Positions 43,794 through 52,959 of a stretch of DNA of 64,000 nucleotides are shown piece after piece. The notes below the pieces were generated by a model that saw only the letters and a program-made list of their open reading frames with translations, searched no databases and had not been told where the DNA came from. The translations under genes and the position numbers were made by a program. How positions within the stretch are numbered: position 1 is the stretch's first letter; the number at the start of each line of letters is the position of its first letter. The stretch comes from Gordonibacter sp. 28C (GTDB taxonomy: Bacteria; Actinomycetota; Coriobacteriia; Coriobacteriales; Eggerthellaceae), in NCBI RefSeq assembly GCF_003339845.1, contig NZ_PPTR01000002.1, positions 124,001-188,000 of the forward strand, read 5' to 3'.

Positions 43794-44704
43794 TTAGTTT
43801 TCCATGTACGCACGCTCCAAAAGGGGCTTCACCTCCTCCAGCTCCTTCAGGGATCTTAGGCCCACTTCCACATCCCCCGTGCCCCAATGGCCTTTGTTGG
43901 AGAAATCTCTCACAAGCTCGGTTTCTTCAACCGTCGAAGCGTCGAGCGATAGATGCAGGATGACTCTTTTTTGATTCACTTCCACGCACACGATGTTTCG
44001 AGCCTTTTTGATTGCGAGGTAGAGCTTCAATTCGTTCTCGGAAACATTCCGAACGAGGCCATGTATTGCCTCACCTCGTCAACCACCTCTTTGAGCTCGA
44101 CGGGAGCACCGTCGTACTGTTCGGCGAACGTTTTGTCGCCCGCTCTCTTCGGCGCTTGTTTTTTCGACGACGCCTCTACGGCTGCCACCGTAGAAGGAGC
44201 ATTCAAAAACTCGAAGAGGATCATATCGTCGTTTTTGGCGTACCTGATCAAGCGGATGTTGCGATTCATCTGCTTGATCGCATGAAGGTCGTACTTGCCG
44301 AACGCGCTTGCGACGCAATACACCGCCGGAGACGACCAATCGATGGAATCAGCCGCGGCTTTGCCGAACTCGTCAAAAACAAGCCGCCAATAATCGGCCC
44401 GATGATCCAACAACCAATCCAAGTAGAACAGACCTTGGTTGATGACGTTTTCATTGGCATCGCGCTTGTATTCGAAAACTATGGGGCAGTTGTTCTCGTC
44501 GATTCCCAAACTGTCTATCCGACCGATCTGGTTCTCGTAGTCGCCCGTGTGGTTAATCACGTACTCGCTCTTCAGAAATCTTACGCCGAAAAAGGCTTCC
44601 ATATTTCTCTCGATAAGGGTTTGGACCTCTTTTTCCAACTTCACAGGTTTCAGCTCCACAGAAAGAATCTGGGGCTTCAAACTGAAAAGCTTTATATCAC
44701 TCAT
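43794..44704 (-). pseudogene. DUF91/DUF5655-type nuclease-like gene, frameshifted
   Basis: Two open frames cover one gene. The first (44704-44027) encodes a PD-(D/E)XK-like N-terminal part: NQIGRIDSLGIDENNCPIVFEYKRD (Asp, Glu-x-Lys core), WLLDHRADYW. It stops at TGA 44029-44027. The next frame, from 44030 to 43794, supplies the DUF5655 C-terminal part (LKLYLAIKKARNIVCVEV). Before the stop, the second frame reads NVSENELKLYL, so one missing base near 44040-44050 would restore a protein of about 303 residues. The TTG at 44030 overlaps the stop, so low-level translation of the tail cannot be excluded. Related proteins bind or cut DNA. Confidence 0.72.
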
Positions 44705-44944
44705 GTGCACCTCTTTACAAAGCTCGCCACCGACAAGGCAAGATTCGGCAATGTATTAGTATTGTACTCGCATTGTGGCGCAAGAAGAAGGTGGGCGCGA
44801 ACGAAGGGCGCCCTCGCTCCCTCGTGCAAAACACGTGCAGGACGGTCCTCGAACGCCGGGCCGGTTTTGTTTTCGTGTAAGATGGCACCGAACAAAAGAT
44901 CGCTGGGCGCTTCCGACTTCCCGCCCGCACTCGAAGGAGCAAAC

Positions 44945-46540
44945 ATGGCTGCAGCACCATCCGACCAGAAGGTTATCGTCGTTGATTTCGGGGCCCAGTA
45001 CGGGCAGCTGATCGCCCGCCGCGTGCGCGACCAGCACGTGTACTCGGAGATCGTCCCGTGCGATGTGAGCGCAGCGGAGGTGCGGGAGCTCGCGCCGGCG
45101 GCCATCATCCTGTCGGGCGGACCGGCCAGCGTGTACGCCGAGGACGCGCCGTCCGTCGACCCGGGCATCTTCGAGCTGGGCATTCCGGTGCTGGGCTTCT
45201 GCTACGGCCAGCAGATCATGGCCGTGACGTTGGGCGGCTCCGTGGGCCACACAGAGAAGGGCGAGTACGGCGCGGCTTCCCTGACGAGGTGCGACGAGGG
45301 CGCATCCAAGCTGTACGGCGAGACGCCCGTCGAGCAGACGGTGTGGATGAGCCACCGCGACGCCGTGGCGCAAGCGCCGGAGGACTTCACGGTGACGGCC
45401 TCGACCGACACGTGCCCCATAGCCTCGATGGAATGCGCAGAACGGCGGCTGTACGCGACGCAATTCCATCCTGAAGTGCGCCACACGCCTCATGGCGACG
45501 AGCTGCTGAGGAACTTCCTGTTCGACATCTGCGGCCTCGAGCCGTCTTGGACGATGGACTCCATCATCGAGGACTCGGTGGCGGCCATCCGCGAGCAGGT
45601 GGGCACGAACCGCGTGATCTTGGGCCTATCGGGTGGCGTGGACTCGTCGGTGGTGGCCGCGCTGTGCGCACGCGCCATCGGCAAGCAGCTCACCTGCGTT
45701 TTCGTTAACCACGGCCTGCTGCGCAAGAACGAGCCCGAGGAAGTGGAAGAGGTGTTCACGAAGCAGTTCGACGTGGACTTCGTGCACGTGCACGCCGAGG
45801 ACCGTTACGCCGCGCTATTGGCCGACGTCGTCGAGCCCGAGCAGAAGCGCCGCATCATCGGCTCGCAGTTCTGGAAGGAGTTCTTCTCCGTCGCGCAGGA
45901 TCTGGACGGCGTGAAGTTCCTGGCCCAAGGCACCATCTACCCCGACATCATCGAGAGCGGCGCCCGCAAGACCGGCGGAAAAGCAAGCACCATCAAAAGC
46001 CACCACAACCTGATTCCCTTCCCCGAGGGTGTGCATTTCGACCTGATCGAGCCGTTGGACCACTTCTTTAAGGACGAGGTGCGCGCGCTGGGCACGGCTT
46101 TGGGCCTGCCCGACCACATCGTGCATCGCCAACCTTTCCCGGGACCGGGACTCGCCATCCGCATCATCGGCACGGTGACGCGCGAGAAACTGGAGATCCT
46201 GAAGAACGCCGACGCCATCGTCCGCGAGGAACTGGACGCCTACAACGCCCGCATCTTCGAGGAAACCGGTGACCGCAACAGCGAGCGCAGCGTATGGCAA
46301 TACTTCGCCGTGCTCCCCGACATCAAAAGCGTCGGTGTCATGGGCGACGAGCGGACGTACGCCTATCCCATCATCCTCCGAGCCGTGGAAAGCTCCGACG
46401 CCATGACAGCGGATTGGGCCAAGCTGCCGTACGACGTGCTAGCAAGGGTGTCCGGCCGCATCGTGGCCGAAGTCCCGGGAGTCAACCGGGTCGCTTACGA
46501 CATCACCAGTAAGCCCCCCGCGACAATCGAATGGGAATAG
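44945..46540 (+). CDS. guaA: GMP synthase (glutamine-hydrolysing)
   Basis: Last step of GMP synthesis: amination of XMP with glutamine and ATP. 531 residues. Class I glutaminase domain (VVDFGAQYGQLIARRVRD, nucleophile elbow GFCYGQQ, FHPEV), then the ATP pyrophosphatase P-loop (LGLSGGVDSSVVA), the substrate segment (HHNLIPFPE, FKDEVR) and the dimerization domain ending in YDITSKPPATIEWE. ATG 44945 follows GAAGGAGC. A TAAGAT at 44878-44883 may be the -10. No purine riboswitch is evident upstream. Confidence 0.96.
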   Translation: MAAAPSDQKVIVVDFGAQYGQLIARRVRDQHVYSEIVPCDVSAAEVRELAPAAIILSGGPASVYAEDAPSVDPGIFELGIPVLGFCYGQQIMAVTLGGSVGHTEKGEYGAASLTRCDEGASKLYGETPVEQTVWMSHRDAVAQAPEDFTVTASTDTCPIASMECAERRLYATQFHPEVRHTPHGDELLRNFLFDICGLEPSWTMDSIIEDSVAAIREQVGTNRVILGLSGGVDSSVVAALCARAIGKQLTCVFVNHGLLRKNEPEEVEEVFTKQFDVDFVHVHAEDRYAALLADVVEPEQKRRIIGSQFWKEFFSVAQDLDGVKFLAQGTIYPDIIESGARKTGGKASTIKSHHNLIPFPEGVHFDLIEPLDHFFKDEVRALGTALGLPDHIVHRQPFPGPGLAIRIIGTVTREKLEILKNADAIVREELDAYNARIFEETGDRNSERSVWQYFAVLPDIKSVGVMGDERTYAYPIILRAVESSDAMTADWAKLPYDVLARVSGRIVAEVPGVNRVAYDITSKPPATIEWE

Positions 46541-47141
46541 AGTAGTGGTTTTATCCTTATTAGCACCCTTTATCAGGCGTAGCATGGAGTGCCGCCTAAT
46601 CCACAAACAGGAACAAATCGCCCGCAATATCTGAGAATAAATAAGAATCGATACTCTGAGGCAAGCGCAATACGGGGGTATTTTTATGCCTTTCGAACTG
46701 CGGATTTTATCTCCATGCGTCACCTTGTCATTCCACGGGAGCATACTAGGTAACAAGAGGCACCAAAGCATGGACGAGTGGTTTGCACCAATTATTCCCA
46801 AAAGGGTTCCAAGAGGGCGATTTTTCGCTTCATTAGTAGTCACTTAGTAGGCACTTGGTAGGCGCTCCTGTTTTCTAGACCGTCGAAAACATGTTTACAC
46901 GGGTCGATACTTACGAATGAATTTCAGAAAAAAGTCGCGAAAACGTCTGTTTCAAGGTTTTGAGACGGGCTTTCGCACACCTTCAATTATTCCCTTGATT
47001 CCTTCGAAACAGCGGAATCCGCCTCTCCGACACGGGAAATAGTTGCAAGAACGGTCGGGAACAGGCCCGGAAATAGATGCGCGCAAATGAAAAGGAGCCC
47101 CACGGGGCCCCACACGAAGGGGCTGGCGATCGAGAAGCTTG

Positions 47142-47348
47142 CTACATCTTGAAGCAGACTTTCCAGGACTCGTACTCCTCCTCGGAGATCACGCCGCTAG
47201 CGATCTGCTCCGCCATATCCTGCCAGGTCTTGATCGCCTGGGCCGTCTGTGGGCTCCGGGCGCGCGCTTGTCCACCTTCGCGGCTCCTCAAACGCGCCGC
47301 GATCATCCACCTGGCCAGCAATCCCAACCTCGCAGACGCCCCCGTCAA
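47142..47348 (-). pseudogene. Possible gene remnant at the island edge
   Basis: A 68-residue frame whose second half (IKTWQDMAEQIASGVISEEE, then a YESWK end) is strongly protein-like, while the first half is arginine-rich and not. It has no convincing start or ribosome site. It may be the C-terminus of a lost gene whose 5' part decayed upstream (47345-47572 has another short frame with CSHC). I cannot assign a family. Confidence 0.3.
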
Positions 47349-47557
47349 GTTCGGCTATTTGCAATGCTGGCCATCGGCGAGAGCCGGACGACGATTCGCC
47401 ACCATCGCGGTTGCTGAGCTATAATTTGATCTAGCGCCTCCTGAGGCGTCCACCGCCCCAGTCCTACAGGGTCATGGCGGTCTTTTGGTTCTTCTTTGAA
47501 CAGTATAGATGCCCCGTTATTCTGATTGCAATGACTACAATGCCGGTCTTCGACTTC

Positions 47558-47588
47558 TTGCATCGAGATCAATTGATAAATGTATAAT
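47558..47588 (+). promoter_or_regulatory. Promoter of the restriction-modification pair
   Basis: TTGCAT (47558-47563), 19-base spacer, TATAAT (47583-47588). The spacing is long but the -10 is perfect, giving a leader of about 30 bases to ATG 47625. Confidence 0.5.
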
Positions 47589-47624
47589 GATTTGATTTGA
47601 TTGACGTCGACATAAGGGCTAGAT

Positions 47625-49424
47625 ATGGCTGATACCGAAGATAGAATCCAGGACTACATTTCTGGACAACTCGTAAAAAATACCCCGGAAGAATCGGAAG
47701 CGGTACAACCGTTCTCAAAAATCTTAGTTGAGGATTACGGCTATCCCAAATCGCATGTTCAAACCAGACCCCAGTGGAGGGTAAAGGTTCGCCCATCAGA
47801 CACAAAAAAGGAATACCCCGTTGATATCGCCGTCTTCTCGGGTGAGCAGCACAATGACGAATCCTTATACATTGTCGTCGAGTGCAAGAAGAAAAACAGG
47901 AAGGACGGAAAAACCCAGCTTCAAGACTACATGCGCTTGTCAAAAGCCGCTCTTGGCGTTTGGTTCAACGGCAGCGAAAAGATGTACCTAAGAAAAATCG
48001 AGCATGACGGCAAAGTTGAGTTCGAAGAAATCCCGAATATTCCCCTTTATGGTGAGAGAATCGAGGATTTAGGAAAGTTTCGTCGAAAGGACCTTCGTAC
48101 TGCAGAAAATTTGAAAAGTACCTTTAGGGCGATAAGGAACTATCTTGCCGCCAACACTGTCGGCATCACTCGAGATGAGACGTTTGCATCACAGATGATC
48201 AATCTCATTTTTTGCAAAATTTACGACGAGCGTTTTACGAAGCCTGATGACATCGTCAGCTTTCGTGCGGGTCTCGACGAAAAACCGGAAGACATTCAAA
48301 AACGAATCTTGAAGCTTTTTGCTCAAGTTAAAAAACAGTATAAGGATGTAATCCACGAAGAGGATTCTCTAACGATTGATGCAAAAAGCTTGCGATATAT
48401 AGTTGGAGAATTGCAGCTTTATAGCCTACAGGAAAGCTCCAGAGATGCCGTAGGGGCAGCTTTCGAGGTATTCATTGGCCCTTCCCTTAAAGGTGGGCAA
48501 GGACAATTTTTTACCCCGCGTAATGTCGTGGAAATGGTAGTCAATATTGTCGATCCAGGGCCAGATGACAAAATTCTAGACCCTGCATGTGGAAGCGGCG
48601 GATTCTTGGTCGAAACGCTCAGATACGTTTGGCGAAAGACCGAAGAACGCGGCAAAGAACTGAATTGGCCTTATCATGAAATCGAGGCAGAAAAACAAAG
48701 GGTTGCTATCAAAAACTTTTTTGGAATCGACAAAGACAGTTTTTTGAGCAAAGTCGCCAAAGCTTATCTTGCCATTCTCGGCGATGGCAGAGGGGGCATC
48801 CATTGCGAGAATTCCCTTGATGCTCCCGCAGATTGGTCTTCGGAAACTCAGAATGACATCAAGATTGGAACTTTTGATGTTGTTGTCACCAATCCTCCGT
48901 TCGGCAAGAAGCTTTCAATTGATTCAGAGTCAATTCTTGCCAAATACGATCTCGGTCATCGTTGGACAAAGGATGAAAACGATGTTTACCAAAAAGGTAA
49001 ACGCTATGACAAGCAACCCCCGCAGATTTTGTTTATCGAGAGATGCCTTGATTTGCTCAAGCCGGGCGGCAAGCTAGGCATCGTCCTACTTGAGAGTGTC
49101 TTCGGTATGCCGAAATACAGGTATGTCGTTGACTACATACGAAAGCGTGCAAAAATCCTTGCTGTCGTCACACTGCCAGAAGAAGTATTTCAACCTGAAA
49201 CTCATGCCAAGTGTTGCGTTCTTGTTTGCGAAAAATTTAAGAACGGCGTGACCTTGGAAGAAATTGGCGACTACGACATTTTTATGTGCCAAACCAAATG
49301 GTGCGGACATGACAGCAGGGGCAATAAAACCGCAATTTACGATGCGAACGGTAAGGAAATGATACTGGATGATATCCCTTTAGTTGCTGCTCAATACAAC
49401 GAATTAATGCACGGGGAAAACTAA
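47625..49424 (+). CDS. Nuclease-methylase fusion of a restriction-modification system
   Basis: 599 residues. The N-terminal 170 residues are an HsdR_N-like PD-(D/E)XK nuclease domain: PVDIAVF (D67), VVECKKK (E86, K88) and a following TQLQDYM. The rest is an N6-adenine methylase of the HsdM type: FFTPRNVVEMV, motif I DPACGSGGF (319-327) and motif IV NPPF (423-426). No helicase (HsdR motor) is encoded here or nearby, so the organisation resembles type IIB/BcgI-like enzymes more than type I. AT-rich compared with flanking genes. One-base overlap with the specificity gene. Confidence 0.85.
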   Translation: MADTEDRIQDYISGQLVKNTPEESEAVQPFSKILVEDYGYPKSHVQTRPQWRVKVRPSDTKKEYPVDIAVFSGEQHNDESLYIVVECKKKNRKDGKTQLQDYMRLSKAALGVWFNGSEKMYLRKIEHDGKVEFEEIPNIPLYGERIEDLGKFRRKDLRTAENLKSTFRAIRNYLAANTVGITRDETFASQMINLIFCKIYDERFTKPDDIVSFRAGLDEKPEDIQKRILKLFAQVKKQYKDVIHEEDSLTIDAKSLRYIVGELQLYSLQESSRDAVGAAFEVFIGPSLKGGQGQFFTPRNVVEMVVNIVDPGPDDKILDPACGSGGFLVETLRYVWRKTEERGKELNWPYHEIEAEKQRVAIKNFFGIDKDSFLSKVAKAYLAILGDGRGGIHCENSLDAPADWSSETQNDIKIGTFDVVVTNPPFGKKLSIDSESILAKYDLGHRWTKDENDVYQKGKRYDKQPPQILFIERCLDLLKPGGKLGIVLLESVFGMPKYRYVVDYIRKRAKILAVVTLPEEVFQPETHAKCCVLVCEKFKNGVTLEEIGDYDIFMCQTKWCGHDSRGNKTAIYDANGKEMILDDIPLVAAQYNELMHGEN

Positions 49425-50887
49425 TGCTTTCATTTGCCATCTCTTCAAAAGAGATAAAAGACGACATTTTTATACCGAAATATTACGACACTGAATTGAA
49501 GCGAGATTTAGCTGCTTTCAATCAGGGCAGACGCGTCTTCGTTCTTGGCGATCTCATTGATAGCGGTATTGTTGAGGTAAAAACAGGCGATGAAATCGGT
49601 AAGATGGCCTACGGAACGGGAGATATTCCGTTTGTACGAACATCAGATATCTCTAATTGGGAGATCAAAGCTATCCCTAAGCAAGGCGTCTCATATGAAA
49701 TCTATAAACAATATGCTCAAAAACAAGACGTTCGCCCTGGCGACATACTTATGGTGAAGGATGGTTCGTATCTAATCGGAGTAACTTGCTTGGTACAAGA
49801 AATGGACTTACCTATCCTGTACCAATCTCATATATTGAAATTTAGGGTCATTGATGACTCCTTAATCTCATCAGAAGAGCTTTTCCTTTCGCTGAATTCT
49901 CCGATTGTGCAGAGACAGATACGCTCGTTCCAATTTACAGCGGACATTATCGATACCATCGGAAACAGATATCGTGAAATCGTCATTTCTCTTCCAGATG
50001 AGAAAACATCTCAAGGTATCTGTGAAAAGCTAAGGATTCAACAAAGCACGCGTGTAACCAACCGCATGCTCATCAAGCAGTTTCCTAAGCTCATTGAAGA
50101 TTCCTTAGCAGCAGAAAGCGCACTGCCTTTTCATGAGTTCACTTCCCTTAGTTTTGAGGAGGCGAAGCGCCTGCTTGTCGCCGACACAAGCGCTTTGGAG
50201 TTTGGCAACGCTTCGACTTATGTAATGTCGTCCTCTAACGTTGTAGACAATATTTATATTCCAAAGTATTACGACCCATCGATCACCTCTGACCTGAAAA
50301 GGCTATCAAGCACATGCGATCTTTTTAGCGTCTCTGATTTAATCTCCAAAAGAATTCTGGAGCTTTCTACCGGCGACGAAATTGGAAAAATGGCCTACGA
50401 TACCGGAGATATCCCTTTTATCAGGACCACGGATTTCTCAAATTGGGAACTAAAGCACAATGTTAAGCAATGTGTTTCGCAAGAAATATATGACGAATAT
50501 AAAGACGGCGAAGATGTTATGTCCGGCGATATTCTCCTTGTTCGCGATGGATCGTATTTAATTGGAAGTACATGTTTACTGACTGATAAAGATACTCGAA
50601 TTCTATTCTGCGGCGGTCTGATTAAAATAAGATGTCTTGACAGAGAATATTTGAATGAAAACCTGCTTATGGCTCTACTGAATAGCTATATCGTGAAGAG
50701 GCAGATTCGTGCAAAGCAATTCACCAGAGATATTATCGACACTCTTGGCAATCGTTTTCCCGAAGTTATACTTCCTGTTCCCCGAAAGAAATCTGTCCGA
50801 GACCAAATCGCGAACACGGTTCGCGAAATCATGTCAGCAAGAGTATCAGCCCGTGAAACTATCAGGTCTTTGGCGGAATCCTTCTAG
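49424..50887 (+). CDS. Restriction-modification specificity subunit with duplicated halves
   Basis: 487-residue HsdS-type DNA-recognition subunit. Two target-recognition halves (about 12-200 and 272-460) are repeats offset by some 262 residues: TGDEIGKMAYGTGDIPFVRT versus TGDEIGKMAYDTGDIPFIRT, and DGSYLIG in both. Each half ends in a helical spacer (residues about 195-250 and 455-487). Because both halves are alike, the recognised site should be symmetric with a spacer. Starts at ATG within TAATG of the methylase gene, so production is coupled. AT-rich, acquired DNA. Confidence 0.87.
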   Translation: MLSFAISSKEIKDDIFIPKYYDTELKRDLAAFNQGRRVFVLGDLIDSGIVEVKTGDEIGKMAYGTGDIPFVRTSDISNWEIKAIPKQGVSYEIYKQYAQKQDVRPGDILMVKDGSYLIGVTCLVQEMDLPILYQSHILKFRVIDDSLISSEELFLSLNSPIVQRQIRSFQFTADIIDTIGNRYREIVISLPDEKTSQGICEKLRIQQSTRVTNRMLIKQFPKLIEDSLAAESALPFHEFTSLSFEEAKRLLVADTSALEFGNASTYVMSSSNVVDNIYIPKYYDPSITSDLKRLSSTCDLFSVSDLISKRILELSTGDEIGKMAYDTGDIPFIRTTDFSNWELKHNVKQCVSQEIYDEYKDGEDVMSGDILLVRDGSYLIGSTCLLTDKDTRILFCGGLIKIRCLDREYLNENLLMALLNSYIVKRQIRAKQFTRDIIDTLGNRFPEVILPVPRKKSVRDQIANTVREIMSARVSARETIRSLAESF

Positions 50888-51171
50888 TCTGACAAGCTCG
50901 AAATGTGAATAGATTTTTTCATAAAAGCCCACGGCGCAAAGTACTACCCAGAAACCGTCGTCCCGACCGCTACTCGGACAGCACTGTCTCACTTTAGGCG
51001 CCAATGCGGCCGCATCACGCTCGAGCGATACGAGCTTTCGCCGCATGCTCGTTCGAGAACTGACGCTCCGACCTCGCGTTCCTTCGTGGTAGAATTCTTG
51101 CCAAACGAAACCAACGCGGCTCCCAAGGGGGGCGACGTCATGGAAAGAAACCTATTCCTAAGGGGAACATC

Positions 51172-51591
51172 ATGATCAAAGAACTTATAAAAGACGAGGT
51201 TATCCTCTCGCAGGTGTGCACCCCTGCCACGGCTGATGACGCGCAGGTGGCAGATGACCTTGTGGAAACGTTGACGTCGATGGAGGGGGCCGCTTGCTTG
51301 GCGGCTAACCAGATCGGCTCCGCGACGTGCATCATCGCTTACTTGGACGACGACGATCAGCCGCACGTTATGTACAACCCGCGGCTTTTGCAGGCGCTGG
51401 GGGCGTTCAAAGCCGTCGAGGGGTGCCTTTCGCTGGAAGCCGAATCCAAGGTGACGCGCTATGACCGCGTCAAGATCGCTTACGACGAGCTGATCGACGG
51501 CGAACTCGTTGCCCGCAAGAAGGACTTCACCGGATGGACGGCGCAGATCATCCAGCACGGCATCGACCACTGCAAGGGCAAGCTGGTCTAA
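51172..51591 (+). CDS. Peptide deformylase-like protein, catalytic Glu replaced
   Basis: 139 residues with the three deformylase motifs in order: motif 1 GAACLAANQIG (39-49), motif 2 EGCLSLE (83-89, metal cysteine C85) and motif 3 QHGIDH (128-133). In active deformylases motif 3 is QHExDH; here the general-base glutamate is G130. Metal ligands C85, H129 and H133 remain. It is shorter than usual (about 150-190), stopping just after motif 3. ATG follows a purine-rich AAGGGGAAC. Metal binding is likely, classical deformylation doubtful. A 44-residue basic protein follows after 5 bases. Confidence 0.85.
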   Translation: MIKELIKDEVILSQVCTPATADDAQVADDLVETLTSMEGAACLAANQIGSATCIIAYLDDDDQPHVMYNPRLLQALGAFKAVEGCLSLEAESKVTRYDRVKIAYDELIDGELVARKKDFTGWTAQIIQHGIDHCKGKLV

Positions 51592-51596
51592 GCCGC

Positions 51597-51731
51597 ATGA
51601 GTAAGAGGTCGAATGCTGCCGAGCGTCCTTTGCCGCCCAAACCCAACCGCGTTCCGCGCGCTGGAAGGGGTCCGAACAAGGCGTCGGGTCACAAGGGCGG
51701 TATCAGCCGGCAGGGCTCGAAGCGGGGATAG
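51597..51731 (+). CDS. Small basic protein, 44 aa
   Basis: 44 residues (MSKRSNAAERPLPPKPNRV then RAGRGPNKASGHKGG), rich in Lys/Arg/Gly/Pro and without hydrophobic segments, probably disordered and nucleic-acid binding. It begins 5 bases after the deformylase-like stop codon, so it is likely translated from the same mRNA. No family is recognised; it is too short to be sure it is expressed. Confidence 0.5.
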   Translation: MSKRSNAAERPLPPKPNRVPRAGRGPNKASGHKGGISRQGSKRG

Positions 51732-52056
51732 CGCCAGCGAGTCGGCAGTTATCGCGTAACTTCGGAAGCAAGGGCTTGCAGCATGGCGGCATCTCTGCAA
51801 ATTGAAGAGACTGCATCAAAAACCCTGCCAGAACGCTCTTCGCAGGGTCTGATCTTGCTCTGCCCGTTCAACAAGGCTTGTATTCCCAAGTAGAGCGGGC
51901 GGGGTAAGCCCCGCCCCTAAGGAATGACCTCCAGAATGCGTGTTGCGGTGGTTATCGAGACAAGCTCTTTCAGACACACGCCCAAACACAGCTTCGATCC
52001 CATTCCGAAAGTCATGAATGCCTTTAGGGGCGCTGGGTCAGCTAGGGTTTCACGCG
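51732..52056. other. Intergenic region with terminator and P450-like fragment
   Basis: No intact gene. It contains the hairpin at 51897-51916 and, on the minus strand at 51917-52069, a short frame ending in a cytochrome P450-like signature. Confidence 0.5.
51897..51916. terminator. Terminator hairpin
   Basis: GGGCGGGG-TAAG-CCCCGCCC, a perfect 8-base stem between the convergent 51597 and 52057 genes. No T-run on either side. Confidence 0.55.
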
Positions 52057-52069
52057 TCAGAACAGGCAT
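51917..52069 (-). pseudogene. Possible cytochrome P450 C-terminal remnant
   Basis: A 50-residue frame contains FMTFGMGSKLCLG followed by a 20-residue helix-like end. F-x2-G-x3-C-x-G is the heme-ligand loop of cytochrome P450, and the spacing to the chain end is also typical. The usual arginine/histidine before the cysteine is lysine. It overlaps the end of the 52057 gene and has no upstream P450 sequence. Chance similarity is possible. Confidence 0.25.
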
Positions 52070-52881
52070 GCCTCGATCAGATCCTTCCTGCGAAGGGTTG
52101 CGAGCCACTCTTGTGGGATCGACTCCGCACCGTAGACCATGCCCGCTAAGGCGCCGGCCACGCAGGCGGTCGTGTCGCTGTCGTCGCCCAGATTGACGGC
52201 GGCCAGCACGCAGGCGGCGTAATCGTCCGTGTTCAGCAGGCACCATAGCGACGCCTCCAGCGTGTGCACCACGTAGCCGCTCGACTCCACCTCGCAGCGC
52301 GGCAACTCGCCCACGCGGCCCACGCGCGAGAATTCCTCGCCCTCAGGCGCGTTGCATTCCACGGCCTCGCGCGCAGGCACGCCGGCAGCGAGGTCGCGTG
52401 CGATATGGACGAACGACACGCATGCATCTACGGACACACGATGGGCGTGCGTTACGGCCGATGCCTCGGCGACGTCGCGGTCGCTCGCATCCGCGAACGC
52501 CAGCGGCGCGATGCGCATGAGCGATCCGTTGCCGTTGCTTCTTACGTCCACGCACCCCTTCCCCTCGGTGAGCGCCCTGGCCGTGGCGTTGCCGATATCG
52601 AAGCAGAAGCCGTCGGGCGTGTATCGTCCGTCGCGCATCCAGTCGCAGAAGCGCCGGCGCAGATCGTCCACGCGTACCTTCCCGCCGCACTCGCGCAGGC
52701 TGTCGCAGGTCGCCAGCAGAAGCGACGTGTCGTCCGACCACGTGCCCGCTGGCTGGTCGTGCGCGCCGCCGCCTGCCATGCCCGTGCATGCGAACTCGTC
52801 GCGCCGCCGAAACTCGTAGGGCACGCCCAAAGCGTCGCCCACCGCCGCACCGTACACCGCATCCCGCAACGTTCCCGCCAT
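52057..52881 (-). CDS. ADP-ribosylglycohydrolase family protein
   Basis: 274-residue all-alpha ARH/DraG-family enzyme that removes ADP-ribose from proteins or related substrates using two magnesium ions. Metal-site motifs are visible: GAAVGDALGVPYE, WSDDTSLLLA (SDDT in place of TDDT), SNGNGSLMRI, THAHR and GDDSDTTACVAGALAG. Start ATG 52881 follows GGAGG; a GTG/ATG further upstream is less likely. Stands alone. Together with the macrodomain protein at 41260 it makes two ADP-ribose-linked proteins in the window. Confidence 0.9.
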   Translation of the reverse strand: MAGTLRDAVYGAAVGDALGVPYEFRRRDEFACTGMAGGGAHDQPAGTWSDDTSLLLATCDSLRECGGKVRVDDLRRRFCDWMRDGRYTPDGFCFDIGNATARALTEGKGCVDVRSNGNGSLMRIAPLAFADASDRDVAEASAVTHAHRVSVDACVSFVHIARDLAAGVPAREAVECNAPEGEEFSRVGRVGELPRCEVESSGYVVHTLEASLWCLLNTDDYAACVLAAVNLGDDSDTTACVAGALAGMVYGAESIPQEWLATLRRKDLIEACLF

Positions 52882-52959
52882 CCGCCGCCTCCGCTCCACC
52901 GCACGAGCAAACCCGTGCCCGCCTTCACGAGAAGTATAGCGAAATTCGGCCGGCCCCGT

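Larger units (their letters stand above)
46541..47624. other. 1.1-kb AT-richer region without an intact gene
   Basis: Between guaA and the methylase gene. The base composition falls sharply relative to the neighbours. Short open frames exist, but only the minus-strand 47142-47348 frame has a protein-like end (see there). Imperfect direct repeats (TAGTCACTTAGTAGGCACTTGG near 46834-46862) are seen. It reads as decayed or boundary DNA of an acquired island. Confidence 0.5.

Noticed and set aside
44705-44944. Purine riboswitch upstream of guaA
   Set aside because: I could not find the conserved loop sequences or three-way junction pairing; only a weak -10 box was seen.
46439-46843. A 134-codon minus-strand frame overlapping the end of guaA
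   Set aside because: It runs into guaA, has no ribosome site and no recognisable protein features.
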